A stretch of DNA of 64,000 nucleotides, from NCBI GenBank assembly GCA_965153455.1, contig OZ234503.1:15753118-15817117 (forward strand), read 5' to 3'. The translations under genes and the position numbers were made by a program. Source of the DNA: Sphagnum compactum (lineage: Eukaryota > Bryophyta > Sphagnopsida > Sphagnales). Numbering within the stretch: the stretch's first letter is position 1; every line of letters starts with the position of its first letter. The notes beneath the pieces are model-generated. The model worked only from the letters and a program-made list of their open reading frames with translations, was not told the DNA's origin and did not search any database. Positions 13,301 through 26,094 of the stretch are shown piece after piece.

Positions 13301-13641
13301 TGTCCTGAAAGTGAACCAAGGAGTGTAGCATACTCATTGTTGGTTCCCACAGCAGCAGGTCCCATAGCGACTTTGGCTCCCATGCTCAGAGGAGCACCCA
13401 TTCCTGGCTTAGCCTGGTGGGAAGTGATATCAACCTCTGAAGGAGATACAGAGCTAAACTTCTGGTGATATAATGGCCCCCCTGAGCCAGCATTGTTGCT
13501 GTTGGTGTCAGAATCCTCAGCTTTCCGCTTCCATGTCCCCCCACCCCTCCCACCTGTATTTCCCATACCTTCAGTAGTGGCAAACCCAAGCTTTGCTTTA
13601 GAGTTTTGAAAGTACGTCTTTATCTGAGTCAGTGAAAACAT
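10367..13641 (-). CDS. Glutamine-rich protein, probable nuclear regulator (unidentified)
   Basis: I do not recognise the family. Tentative exons, in transcript order: 12985-13641, 12586-12741, 12276-12371, 11530-11838, 11105-11470, 10859-11028, with further uncertain coding-like sequence to about 10367. The first five have lengths divisible by three and join in phase 0 at GT-AG sites, which argues for a real or recently real gene. The ATG at 13641 has an in-frame stop three codons upstream. The protein opens MFSLTQIKTYFQNSKAKLGF, where QIKTYFQNSKAK resembles a homeodomain third helix, then has a basic patch (TWKRKAED). Long Gln-rich segments follow (exons 2-4), then LSDVKLFGKSIL and LKWDELQQHIHIGCEVAMSF. 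Gln-rich tracts suggest a transcription factor or co-activator. Caveats: the 11530 donor is weak, an alternative Gln-rich frame exists at 11838-11900, and the 3' end has no clear stop. It could be decaying. Confidence 0.45.
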
Positions 13642-16600
13642 TGCGCATTAGGTTGGGTCTTTCCCATCCTTTGGTCCTTGGGGTGTCACATTGCATTTGT
13701 AACCAGCCATTGCTTCTTATGGGATCCACCTTCTTAGGTAGGTGCACAAATGGGTGGATTAATTTGACATAGAACCAAAATCCCTATTTACTCAAGAGTT
13801 TGGTCAAATTTTGGAAATTACAATTAGTTTACATTGATTTTTTCCATATTTTTCCCACATCATTATGGCACATCTAGAGTTTCTATTTCTTTAAACATCT
13901 AAACAAAAAAATTATAAAATATTTCTTCTTCTAATATGATACGGATTAATGAAAACATGTTCCTAATTATCCCATTCAAAAGTCCATAAGTATAATTTTA
14001 AATTTCAATTTATTATTTATTTTATTCCTACGCTTCTTTGATAAGATATTTTACTCATTTCAAGTCCCTTACACACACCCCATCAATCAATGGACTATAG
14101 CATAGCCCATATAGAAATAACAATTAGATGTGCAGTCCATGAGTTTTGAGTTCAAAAGTTCATGGCTTTTACGATTTCTAAAAATTCATAAAATGATTTT
14201 GTGCATTATGTAGATATTCAAGTTAAGATTTTTAAACCAAATCCATTTTAATAAATTTTAAGACCTATAAACCAAGATGGGCATTGCAATAGCAACCACA
14301 TGGCAAAATTAATTAGTGTGACACCCAAATTGATCCACCCATTTATGCATGCACATTCTTTGTTGTGCACATAGTGGGGAGAGGATGACCATGCATGATG
14401 TTGTGTGAGATGTTTTTGTGGCCATTGTGAAAAATGTGGGATTTCATGTTTCATGAAAACAAACCCATGTCCCTTTGCCCCTTGCCCTACAATCTTCATG
14501 TCATCAAATTGACATTGTGTTATTAATCGATGGTGTTTGCACATTGGCAAATGTTGTCATTGCTGACCCTATTCAAGTTGATTTGGTTTCACAAGGTGTT
14601 TGTTTCTCATGGGGTTACGACAATAATTATGTCTGAGGCGAAAGATGGTCTTTATTGAAATTAGTTTCCAATGGACATGTTTCTCCCTCTCTTTGTGGAG
14701 AAATGTCTACATTAATAAGTGGATGGGTTTTTTCATTGATGTGCCAACATGGCGTGGGGAATGAAGGGCACTGGAAGCCCTCCTCTTTCAGTTTTGCACT
14801 CATTTTATAGGCAAAAGGTATTAGTGACGTTACACAATGCATAGATAGTCTATATTTTGAAATGTGTTATTACAATAGGTGAGGGTTCTTTTAAGCTAGG
14901 CATCTTTTCATGAGGTCCTCCCTTTTCCTTATTTGATATGCTTCTTGTGACAGGAGGGGGTTTGGGAACTTGATGTGCCCTTTGTGATTCACCTTCTTCG
15001 GTGATTCTTTTGTGTTCTTGGACGTGGGTCCTTCCATTTTATTATTTGTACTCGCCCTTTTTTATTTGTACGGTGCTTTGATTTATTTATGATTGGCAGG
15101 GTTTCAATTCAAAGATCATATATCTACTGTTCATCCACACTTTTATGCAAACATATTGTTAATTTCTGGTAGCTGGTAGCCACTACTGTCCACAATTGTT
15201 GGATATCAGTTGTGTGCAATCACACGAAAGTGAGAATGCTACTAAAAGAGCCTTGGTGAGTACCAAGAAAGCAACCAAAAGGGTCCCAACATATTAGAGT
15301 TATCCGTAAAGTCACCCTCTGTTTCACCCCCTATCTCCTCTGCTTTCACCCTCTATCCCCTCTTTCAGTGGTGTTGTAAAGTAATGAAATTTTATTAAAT
15401 CTGGGTATGAAATGCTAAAACTCAGCATTTAATGCACAAGGTGGAGAGTAATTATATTAGTCCTACAAGTAGGAGCAGTGAAAATGTATGTAGCAATAGT
15501 GCAGGCACTCAGGAAAAAGGAAACATAGGATGAAACTCAGTTTATGACTAAAATTGGTGGAAAAACTATTTTGGGTCCTAGTTACTTCCTTTTGTAAGAT
15601 TTTCATTCCCAGTTACGTGTTTGATGCCCAATTATGTCGAAACTAGCAGTTCTCACCCCCTAATTGCCTGATTTTATGGATAACTCTATTATTTCTCTTG
15701 ATTCATGACGTCAAGGTTGTGGTTCCCATTGTTGACAAAATTGGAAATCATGCTTTTGGCTTTTGCATTATTTGGTTACAAGTCTTCCATAGTTGGGTTT
15801 TAAATACTTTCTTTGTTTTGTGGGCTTTGTAGTGTCAAGCCTCCCAGACCCCAGCAAGACCACAATGTTTAGAGTTTAGAGTAATGGTATTTGAATCAAT
15901 GTTGTGGAATTGTTCATTTGACCGGCTTTTTTGTTCACTGGAAGTTGAAGTGTTTTAAGATATTTGTGGCTAAACTAAGTTGGAAATTTGAAATAAACTC
16001 CGAATTTATTCCACCAGAGCAGCCCATGAGTATGTGATGCACTGAGTTTCAAAAGCATTAACCCCTTAACATCAGGGCATTCGGTCCGCTTTTCAGTGTA
16101 TTTTTGCCTTTCCCTGACATTTAGGGCTTAAGCTGTACGACTATGTGTTGAGATTTGTTTTCTCCAGGCACCAGATGATATAGGTGCTTTGGAGTCAATG
16201 TCTAAAATGGGGAACCCAGTTTGTGAACCCTCATTCCTCTTGCCTCTTTCATGAATTTTTATCAGTAAAGGGGTGTAAGCTTTTCCCCTCCTCCTGGAGT
16301 CAAATGTTATGTTGTCCACCTTAGTTTCTTTGATGGTTGTTGTCTGAAATTGATGGTTTGAAATTGAGTTTGAAGAGTGAATGTGTGCCAATGACTTGGT
16401 AGGACACAGATGGATTTACTGAAGTTGTTCGAAATTTCTTGTGACTAAAATTGCATATTTCCGTTTTGCTTGAAATCCACTTCAGCTAGTTGGTCATGTC
16501 TTCCTCACAACTTATGCAGACCAGAGCTCTTGTAAGACCACAGACCCATTGTTAACTTCTTCAAGAAATAAAGAAATTTATTATCATTGGCCTTTTATTA

Positions 16601-18599
16601 CGGATAAAATGTTGCCCCAGTTTTGAAGGATTTGAAGAGACTGTAGTGGAAATGATTGATTGAGGTACTTGCATTGTGTTCACTGAATAGAGGTTTGAAT
16701 ATAGATGGCCACCTTTTGTCTAGCTCTGCTCCCACCATCTACATTAAGAAGTATCTTAAGGCAAAAGAAGAATTATGGAAACTCAAATATTTCACCATGC
16801 AAAAATATAATCTTAAAAAAATTCTCTAAGAAAAACCAAAATCCTTCAAGATATTATAACTCTGTAACTACCTCAAGTTTTAACACAAGCCAACATATCA
16901 TCTTTCATATAAAAATAGACCTACTACCTAGGGGCCAAAATCCCTTAAGCTACTATACTCTATAATGAATCTAAACACAATATCCTTGGCTTGGTATGCA
17001 AGGCCGATAAAGCATCAAATAAACCTTGCGTCTGAACTGTTGAGGTGCAGTGCAGGACTCAGCACTGACACCCTCAAAGTTAGTGTGGGAGTTTTTAACG
17101 TCAAATGATTCCTATCTTCCACACAAAAAATAAATAAATACTTTGTCAAAGCTTTGATGGATTTGCAAAAAATCCTGCCAAAGTTTTCCTCTCTACTCCA
17201 GAGAAACCACAACAACTCATTAAAAATGGTCAACTTTAAGAATATCATACTTACTACTGATGTTGGACACAAAAGAATTCACAAAAGGTCTAGTCAGAAA
17301 AAAGGAAATTTTATTAATACTTTTCAAAATTGTTGAGAATCGAACTCCCAACTTGTGAAAGAATATTTATTGTCCCAACCCTTGCGGTGTTATTACAAAT
17401 ACATAGGGTGTATTTTGCATCTTTCTTCCTCATAAGTTGAAATTCTGGAAAATTAAATTTGAAACTGCCTAACCTCATTTTCTAAAAGAGATTATTATTC
17501 AGCAAAGAAGTGCCAAACATCAGTCCTAGGGACAGTCCTTATTTGAAATCATCAATGGCGGTCATTGGGCACTGCGATTCAATTAAAACTGAAATGCATA
17601 TCCTTTCATGCTACCTATATCTCCTGTCCAAACAAGGAGCCAGGAGCAATGATTTTTTTTGGATGAATTTTGGCACTGTGGCTAAACCAAAAAAAAAAAA
17701 GAACGAATTTTTTAATTGTCACTGATTGCATTTTTTTGAGAAAATTTACCATTTTTCAAAAACTTGAAATAACCCCGCAGCTTTTTTGTGTTTATTGGAA
17801 GCACAACAGCGGACCCACTTTTCTCTGCTGGCATATGCAGGCTTCTGTAAAAAAAGTTCACCAATCACACAAAAAAAATTCAAGTCTAGCACCTACACAT
17901 GCTCAAGTTTGGGGTCTAGCACCTGCAAGGCGCATGTGCAACGACTTCATGGGATTCTGAAGCTATGAACAAAGTTTCCCAGCAGGTAATAGGGGAGAAA
18001 AAGTTAGATAAAGCAAAGAGTAGATAAAATTTATATAAGTGTGGAAAGTTTGGACCAAGTACCATGGCAAGTTCTCACCAGATTAGCTTTTCTTCTTTGC
18101 TGACACATCCTGGGAACCGTGGATCAGGGACCACTTGCATCCATTTTCTAAAACTAGACAAATTCAACTATCGCAGGAAGTTGCAGGTCTGGGACTCACA
18201 CAGCTATTGCAATACTTTGTTAAAGACTTCGAATCTTGAACAGTGTGAAAACAGTCATCGACAGGAGAAAGAGTCGGCCAAGCATCCACAACTCCAATAA
18301 TATATTTCAGAGGGAAGTTCTGAGCAGGTACCACAGAAAACTAACCGCCTCAATTGTCTTTGCTATAGCACGGTATGCACTAGCCCTTTCTCTTCTGGCG
18401 AAATATAGCCAGAAAGCGATAGGAAAAAGTGGTGGGTGATAGGTACATGTAAAAGAAAAGGAAAAAGAGGGTCTAGTAGCCAGATCACCTCAGCCACTTC
18501 CAGAGGTGGAGCCTTATTCCTTTATAGACTGGCAGTTACATCGCCATGAGGACTCTGTCCTCGACTTCACCTTTTCGCCATTTCGCACCAGAGGTATTA
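13642..18599. other. Intergenic, AT-rich; no gene recognised
   Basis: Short open frames here lack codon structure or family motifs. The opposite strand at 16128-16391 is open for 87 codons but matches nothing I know. Poly-A-rich tracts near 17680-17880 look like repeat debris. Confidence 0.4.
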
Positions 18600-19290
18600 T
18601 ACGATACTAGTGGGCTCCCGTGCCTGCAAGGCACGACACGGCACTGGGAAAAAACTGGGAGTCCAAAGGAGACCCCAAAGACCAGACACAATCCGCCCGT
18701 GCCTGCCTTTTTTCTCCCTTCACTTGGATGGGGATGGTCTTAAGACTCCCATATATTTTATATTATTTCCAAGAATTCAAGCAACAAAGTAACTCAATTG
18801 TATTGGGTAACAAAAGAACCAAACCATAGTTAAATGGGTTGCAAGAATTGATGGTGGGATACAAAAGAAGGTGAAAGAACCACAACCCAAACCCCCACTC
18901 TACCCTTCACCCCAAACCCATCCCCCAAAAAACCTAAAAATTTGAAGCCTAATACCCTCTTCTTCTTTTTTTCAACAAATTCTTGATATATTGATACCTA
19001 CCCAGAAAACCTAATTTTAGAAGCCATGCAAGTCCTATTAGGAGCCGCGACTCTCTTCTTCTGTTGCTGCCGTGTTGCTGCATTTGGCTCTCAGGACCTG
19101 GGTTTCAGGACTCAGACAGACGGACGCGGCCCCCCTTCTTCTGTTGCTGCCGTGTTGCTGCATTTGGCTCTCAGGACCTGGCTCTCAGGACCTGGGTCGC
19201 TGGTAGCCGGTTCTGCCATAGAAAATGCTCCCAGAACGTCGTCGGACGGACGGACGCACGGACAAGGTACTTTATATATAAGATAGCGAT
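18600..19290. other. Candidate repeat element with GC-rich motifs
   Basis: This block is more GC-rich than its surroundings. It begins near a small hairpin, CGTGCCTGCAAGGCACG (about 18619-18635), holds an 80-bp tandem duplication (19055-19190) and ends at a GGACGGACGGACG run followed by TTTATATATAAGATAG. The base composition and simple-repeat end suggest a transposable-element copy, but I see no TIR, LTR or coding domain to classify it. Confidence 0.3.
19055..19200 (+). repeat. 80-bp tandem repeat, about two copies
   Basis: The segment starting CTTCTTCTGTTGCTGCCGTG at 19055 recurs at 19135 with near identity for about 55 bp. The end of the unit (CTCAGGACCTGG) is repeated once more. Confidence 0.75.
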
Positions 19291-19920
19291 TGGCACCATT
19301 GAGACCACCCACGTGGCCACTTTCGGCTATGTTTTTATGGTTGGAGTCAGCCACCAAGTTAAGCAATTAGGTTAGGGTTAGTCACCACCAAGTTTAGTGA
19401 TTAGGTTAGTATTCAAATGTTGTTGGAACTTGGGAGCTTTTTGTTGTGATGGTGATTGAACATTAAGTTGAACCCTAGAGTTTGGAATAGCAGTGAGTTT
19501 TCATCTTGTAAATTGTGAGCATTGGCAAGCGTTTGACAATTGACAAAATTGGTGTGCACTTCTTCCAAGGTGGGGTCCTAAATTCCAATTCAAGGTTGTA
19601 AAAGTGTTTTGGTTGATGACTGCATGAGTTCATTTTACCTTTTTCTTTTTGGATTTTTGTTATGAATGGGTTGTTCATATCTGCAACACACCATTGCACA
19701 TAGCTTTCCAAAATGTGTTTATGCTTTTGTTGTGTTTTGGTTTGTTTTTATTTTATTTGAAGTGTGTTGCTTTTGTTGTGTTTTCTATTGTGTTTCTATT
19801 TCTTGAGTCATGAAACAAAAGAGCTTGGAATTAGCAGCAAGGCTAATAGCCAAGTCTAAATCGGACATGGCTTGATTTTTCTCGAGTAGTAGGAATTTGT
19901 TGAACGCAAAACCCCTTTAG

Positions 19921-20307
19921 TTGGTTTACAATTTTATGTCATTGCCATTTGATGGGGATGGCCCATTAGATTTTTCTAGTTTATTTTTTCACTCTCCTGT
20001 GTCTTCAAATTCTTCATCATTGTTTTCCTTTGAGGTTCCTTCCTCTGACTTGTTGCCATCTCCAATGTTGCCTTCTCCAACATTACTTTCTTCCAACCTA
20101 CCTTCTTCTAAGTTTATGTCTTCCAAGCTGATGCATTCTTTCAATCTGTTGCACTTTTCCAACCTACTACATTCTTCCGAATTGTTGCCTTTTGTTAACT
20201 TGTTGCTTTTAGCCGAATTGTTGTCTTCCAAACTACCTTTTCCAACCCTACTTTCTGTAGCAGAACCTTGTCTTGCCATGCCTTCTTCTAAGGTGCCTTC
20301 TCATTAG
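19921..20307 (+). other. Low-complexity Ser/Leu-rich open frame
   Basis: An open frame of 128 codons is built from degenerate 15-18-bp repeats (cattcttccaa-cctactg type), giving recurring Leu-Leu-x-Ser-Ser-x-Leu patterns. The reverse strand is also open and Glu/Asn-rich, as expected for a minisatellite-like tract. It lies just upstream of the transposase relic and may belong to the same element. No function is assigned. Confidence 0.3.
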
Positions 20308-20423
20308 CATTCTTTTACTAGTCATGAATTTGATTTTGCCATTTCATTTCCTCCTGCAACATCTATCATATTACCCACTAAACATCCTACTTCAAGTTTT
20401 AATGTCCATGTCAAATCCCCATG

Positions 20424-22184
20424 TCATCAAATAAGCCCGTGGACTTGAGTGATCTCCAAGATATTGAATTAGACCCAAATTTGTTGCATCAATGTCCTCT
20501 ACCTCAAAAGTTCAAGAAATCATATGATCGCGCCCTACAAATTCCAACTTGAATGGGCTGCAAAGCTCCCGTGGGCTGAAGGAGTTTTTGCTGTTAATGG
20601 CATTTTACACAATGTTTAGTGTAAGGTTTGCAGCACTATTGACAAGAAGCCATTGTTGTTCGCTCCCAAATCGGATACCTTCATGAAACATGAAGGCAGA
20701 TTGAAGGCAAACAAGGATTTTCCTCAACTTGGTGTGAAGGCAAGAGAGTGGTACACCAATAAAACTTTTAGACACAAAAAAAATTAGGGCTTGTACACTA
20801 CCTGAACACCTACTACTATGTATACAGTAAGCGAATAAAAACAATCATTTGGAATCCAAAAGGAAGAAGGTTCAGTTTGCCACATTGTTTTAAATTTTGG
20901 AAAATGGTCGTCCTATGGTGGAATATGAAAAAGAAAACTTCGTACTCATTCATTAGTGTGCCTAAAAATCCGAAAATGCATTGGTCAGATTCTTCAGGTT
21001 GAGTAATGGTGGAATTCATGTATGCCCGAATCATTAGTGCAATTATGGTTGTTGTTTCTATTGTTAACTATGTGGCCCTAACATGTGATGAGGTGAGTAT
21101 GGTGGATAAAGGGAGTTGGATTTCCATTCATGCATATCTGATGCAAAATGGGGTCAGAATTCGGATGTTGATTTCTCTGCAAAGGGTTATTGATGGAACA
21201 AGGGATGACAACTTGACTATTGTGATCATGGAGGCCTTACAAAAGGCTAGAGGCTTGAGTCCGAAATTTATAGCTCAAAAACTCTTTTGTTTTGGGGCTA
21301 ATGGGGTAAGTACATTCCAAGGAACCAAAATTGGGGTCACTAAGCAAATTAATACTAACTATGCACCATTTTTCATTGGTGTTCATTGCATGGTTCATAG
21401 ATGCAATTTGGCTTTCAAAACCTTGTCTTCTTTGGGAATAATGAATAACATAAAAGATCTGCTACAAACTTGTCATTCCTACTTTGCCTGCAACCCAAAG
21501 AGGCATTTGGAGTTCACTAGGCTTACTGAAATGATGGAAACAAAGGGGCTAAAAATGCTCCAAAATGTGAAAACATGATGGATATCCTTGCTAAAGCCTC
21601 TAAGGAGGATTTTGTTAGAATACAAGCCTTTGTTGGCTGAAATGTACATGGACAACACAAACAATCAGGCAGCCAAGGTAAGTTGAATTACAAACCAAGA
21701 ACTTGTTGCGAGTTTTTTTCAAGTTGGACCTAATGTTGAAATCTGGTTTATGCAAACTAACTTTATCTTTCTTGTTGATCCATACTGCCTGCTGGGAATG
21801 TGTTGTCTCCTCACTTTGTTGGAGAACATTGACTTTCTTGTGCAATTTACACAACAACAAGATGTTTTCATTTGTGATTTTGTGGTTGCATTAAAGATAT
21901 GCTAGGGGTAGCTTTATACATTATACAATGATGGGAATTCATCATTTTCCAATGATGAATTTTGTGCATTTAAAAGTTTGCTAAATTTTAGTCATGGTCA
22001 TATTCACATGAAATGGGTGGCATATTTGAATGACAGCAGTGAGCAACTTGCATTTCTTGTGAATGGTGAGAAAATATGGGCCATGCACAATGACCCACTA
22101 TCTAAGTTACGAATAGTTGTGACTCGAGAATCTTTTCAAAATTTGATTTCACAAGTGAAATCAAAGTGTTTAGATAAGTTCTAA
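20424..22184 (+). pseudogene. hAT-like (DUF4371 / TTF-type zinc finger) transposase relic
   Basis: The order of motifs matches plant transposon-derived zinc-finger/DUF4371 proteins. WAEGVFAVNGILHNV and CKVCSTIDKKPLLFAPKSDT (about 20565-20690) form the N-terminal zinc-finger region. The main intact block is 21006-21578, with VALTCDEVSMVDKGSWISIH, FCFGANGVSTFQGTK and HCMVHRCNLAFKTLSSL. Near the end come VFICDFVVALKI (about 21860) and WVAYLNDSSEQLAFLVNGEK (about 22016). Several stops and frame changes separate the blocks, so no full-length transposase can be made. I did not find terminal inverted repeats or a target duplication, so the element's ends are unknown. Confidence 0.8.
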
Positions 22185-24495
22185 TTCCTAACCTATTTCA
22201 TTTTTATTAAATTCTTTGATGCAATCTAAGTTTGCATTGGAATGTAAAGTAGTAAAACTTTATGGTATTCTTGCATAGATTAGATTATGTGTTCTTGTAA
22301 GCATTAGTTTTGTAAGTGCCTTTTGCAAGCAACCTAGTACTACTTGCCTTGCTCAAAATTTAGTATGATTATTGGAACACTAACAATTACTTCTTTTGGT
22401 AGCTGCCATTGTTTCCATCATTTTAGTAAGCCTAATGATATTGTTACACTATGAATTTGCATTGTTGATTTATTAAAGGAGATTTTTAACTATATCTTGT
22501 ATTATGATGATTAGTTTACTTTCAATCTAAAGGCCTTGGAACCACATTGTGCACTTTCAAAAACTTGGTATTAGCCAAAAGTTTGCATTTCAATTTGGAT
22601 TATAGCTAATAATGTAATGTCTTTGATTTCCAACCATCACCACTAAACCATGTTCCTGCCTTGTTAAAAAGAAGATAGCCAACTCCTTGGAAAAATATTT
22701 TAAAAAGATAGACATTTGGGCTCTACAATCACAAACTTCTATGGCCATGTGGGCACTTTCAGAAAGAGTAAAAAAAACACCGGTATGCACCATCCTCTTA
22801 GGACCACTTGCATCCTTTCTCTCAACCTCTCTTCACAACCACCTTCCAAGTTGTTTAATGGTTTCACATAAATGCAGGGAATACAATGGATTAGTTCTTT
22901 ATTTCATTGGGCTAGCGACTAGTGCAAAAGGACAACTAAAATTATCAAGGTCATTCAAATGCAACCTCTTTTACAATTTCCCAAAACTTGTAGGTATGTG
23001 TTTCATACATTAACATTTGTCATCTTGAACTCAATATCTCTTACAACATCAAAATTAAATTTGTCTTCGTATTGAATGGTATGAAGGTTACAATGATCAA
23101 AGTTTATTTCAGAATTCAAGTATTGAATAATTAAAACATAAACATGATATTCCTAGGTTTCAAACAAGGTTATACAAAATAGCTTAATTTAAACAAAAGT
23201 GGTATTCACATCATCTAATTACTTCAAGTAATTTTGCAAGAATCAAAAGTTGTGCATTTAACATAGGTAGAGTCCTACAATAATAATGTTTGCTAAGGAA
23301 AACATTACATTCAATGGATGGCATAGGACAACAATAATGTTGGATAGGGTTTGTCCATATACATATATTGGAGTTGTGCAACAATATTGTTCAACAATGA
23401 TCAAGTTTGTGATTCCAATCACATTGAAATGGAATATTAACACAATACCTACCTAGATTAGTGCATGTTTTAAATGATTTTACAAATTCTATGTTTGGAT
23501 CAAATCAATTATATAAACATTCAACATGCATGATAAGAGAATGGGAAAAGAGATTTTAGTAGTATGACCATGGTATAAAATTAGAATAGGTCGTTTCTTT
23601 TGCAAAAAATCACCAAAAAATAACATAGTTTTTTTTAATTGGAGTATTTTGTTGCAAAAGTCTTTTGTTGAAAACAAACTACATAAAATTTTCTTTTTAA
23701 TGAAGGTGTTGCCACAATTATGTCTATTGGCTAAAATTTTAAGAGTTCCTTGAAATAATGTTGTTAATTAAGTCAAAATTTGCCTAGGGATGTTCACCAC
23801 CATGGTTTAAGCAAGAAATTGAAAAAAAAAACATTGATTGCGATGCATGTCATTTACCTACACTTATTGGATTCAGAATATAACATAAAAACTATGTATA
23901 GTGGCAAATGACATTGTTTAAAACCAGTGGAATAATTGTTAATGATAAAAACTATGTATGAAAATCATTCATTAGATGAAAATTACATTTCAAATTTGGG
24001 TGCAAATACACTCAAAAGAATGTGAATCCCTTTTTGATCATTTTCAGTTTTTCATATGAACAAATTTTTTAATGAATGTTTTTGCAACTTGTTATTAAAA
24101 ATACATATTATTACTAGTATATCATATGTTTTATATTAGTTATTGTTGAATAAATATGAATTCTTCAAAATGTGCAAATTTTGCATTTCATCTTGAAACA
24201 TTATCATAATTTCAAATCATACCAAGATATGTTAACTACTTTAGGTTTTTTTTTTTGTATCATAAGCTACAACTTTGATTTATATGTCATATATATTACA
24301 CCTCATTTATATGTGGAAAAAGATTATTAAAATCTTAAAATTTTGAAACATATTTGAATTTCTAAAAATTTCAAATTGTATAACTTTTAAGTTATGAATG
24401 TTTTTTGAGTCTAAGTAGTAGACTATTATCATCTAAATTTTCTTATTATCAAAATTTATTTTTACTAAAACCAAAACCCAAAACTAAATTTAATG

Positions 24496-24557
<62 letters not shown>

Positions 24558-25170
24558 TTTCACAACTATTCGACATGGTTTTTTGTTCCTTTGAACATAT
24601 TTGCACCCATTTGTATCAAAGTAAGGTGACATAAGCTTGGTGGGAAAATTCCCAAACTTTTTGTCTCTATCATAAATATTAGGTATCATGTTGAATCAAT
24701 TGGTTTTTTAAAATTTTAGTGTCCATTAAATTTTCATGTTGTTGACAAATGGAAAGATTATTAAAAAGCCATGGATGACCTTTTCAAGGCTAGTGTTCAT
24801 GAACCAAACAATGCATTTATTTAAATAAGACTTGTAAAAATGTGAAAAAGGTGTTGAAGGATTATAAGGAGCCTTAGAGGACCTTGACAAGGTTGATGTT
24901 TAATCAACCAAAACTATGTTAACTTTCAAAACTTGTGCACATGACAAAAATATCTTGAAGGATTTTGAAAAAGCCTTTGAATTCCTTAACAAAAATGATG
25001 TTATTGAACCAAACATTACACATACTTTGAAGAGTTATGGATATTTCAAAATGGTATTGAATGATTACCAAGGTTTGTCTGCACGGAATCAGCTGGTGGA
25101 TTAGACAGAATCAGACTTGCATTGAAATTATAACCTAGCTGTACTACATAATGTCAGTGGATTAATTTTA
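22185..25170. other. AT-rich intergenic DNA without genes
   Basis: Very AT-rich. Only short spurious open frames and a (TA)n tract are present. Confidence 0.5.
24499..24550. repeat. (TA)26 microsatellite
   Basis: Uninterrupted TA dinucleotides for 52 bases. Short open frames crossing it (Ile-Tyr repeats) are artefacts. Confidence 0.97.
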
Positions 25171-25389
25171 TGGTGCATTCACACTTGAAGTTAAGTCAGT
25201 GTTAAATGAAAATCTAGGTGGCATCCTAGGTGGCACCCAATGTTAAATGGGCCATAGCTTAATGTTAAGTGAATTAATGTTAAACATAAAATGTTCGTGG
25301 TGGTACGTCGCTGTAAGTCCTAAATGAGTAGCATGGTGTTAGGGGACACAACAGCACTAGAGTCCCTAACACCAAGTGTGAATGCACCT
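25171..25389. mobile_element. PIF/Harbinger (Tourist-like) MITE
   Basis: A 219-bp element with terminal inverted repeats sharing a perfect 16-bp core, GGTGCATTCACACTTG, near both ends and weaker matching for about 25 bp. It is flanked by TTA on both sides (25168-25170 and 25390-25392), the 3-bp target duplication typical of PIF/Harbinger elements. There is no coding capacity. The first base of the two TIRs differs (T versus A). Confidence 0.72.
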
Positions 25390-26094
25390 TTAGTCAATCT
25401 TTGTACTTTTACATTGTAAGATACAGTCTCGTAGAAGGCGTGCTGGTCACTCTTTTAGTGCGAGACAGTGGAAAAAGCTTATTTTCATGCAAATCACCCT
25501 CTGTTGATGGATGTCAACCAAGAATGTTCAAATCTCTTCTGTGTTTTTGTCATATGAAAAACCGTTCTTTATACAAGGAAAATGACTTTCTGGCATTTTC
25601 ATTTTGCATTTTTTATTACATTAAATTGCTTCCATTCTGCTCATAGAAATCACATTATAAAAATATATGGTAAAAATAAATTGCAGCTGATTGAGGGTTG
25701 TGGTTCTTTATACCGCCTCAGACCACATATGCAAAACAGGTGCAGAAACTTCATATGCTTGTTGTGACTAATTTTTTGGGAACTAGGAGTATAATGTATT
25801 ACTGAAAGCACGTTTTCAAGAGCTTTCTAGTAAAATAAATAAATTAATAAGTATGCAGAAACCATTGACTTGAATAAAATAAAATATTTAATATAGTATT
25901 ACATTTTCCATTCTTCCTCCGAAAATGTATAGTAAGAGGGAATGAAACTGCGCCAGGAGGAGACTGACTCCGCAGCAGCATGATGTCACCAAAACAGTTT
26001 TCTCGGCTGCACCCCCATCCAAGCATGACATCACCAAAACGGACCTCTCAGCCTCACCCCCATTTCCATACATGTAACTTCCACATAGGCATGT

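Noticed and set aside
24405-24689. Ile-Tyr repeat open frames on both strands
   Set aside because: They are translations of the (TA)n microsatellite.
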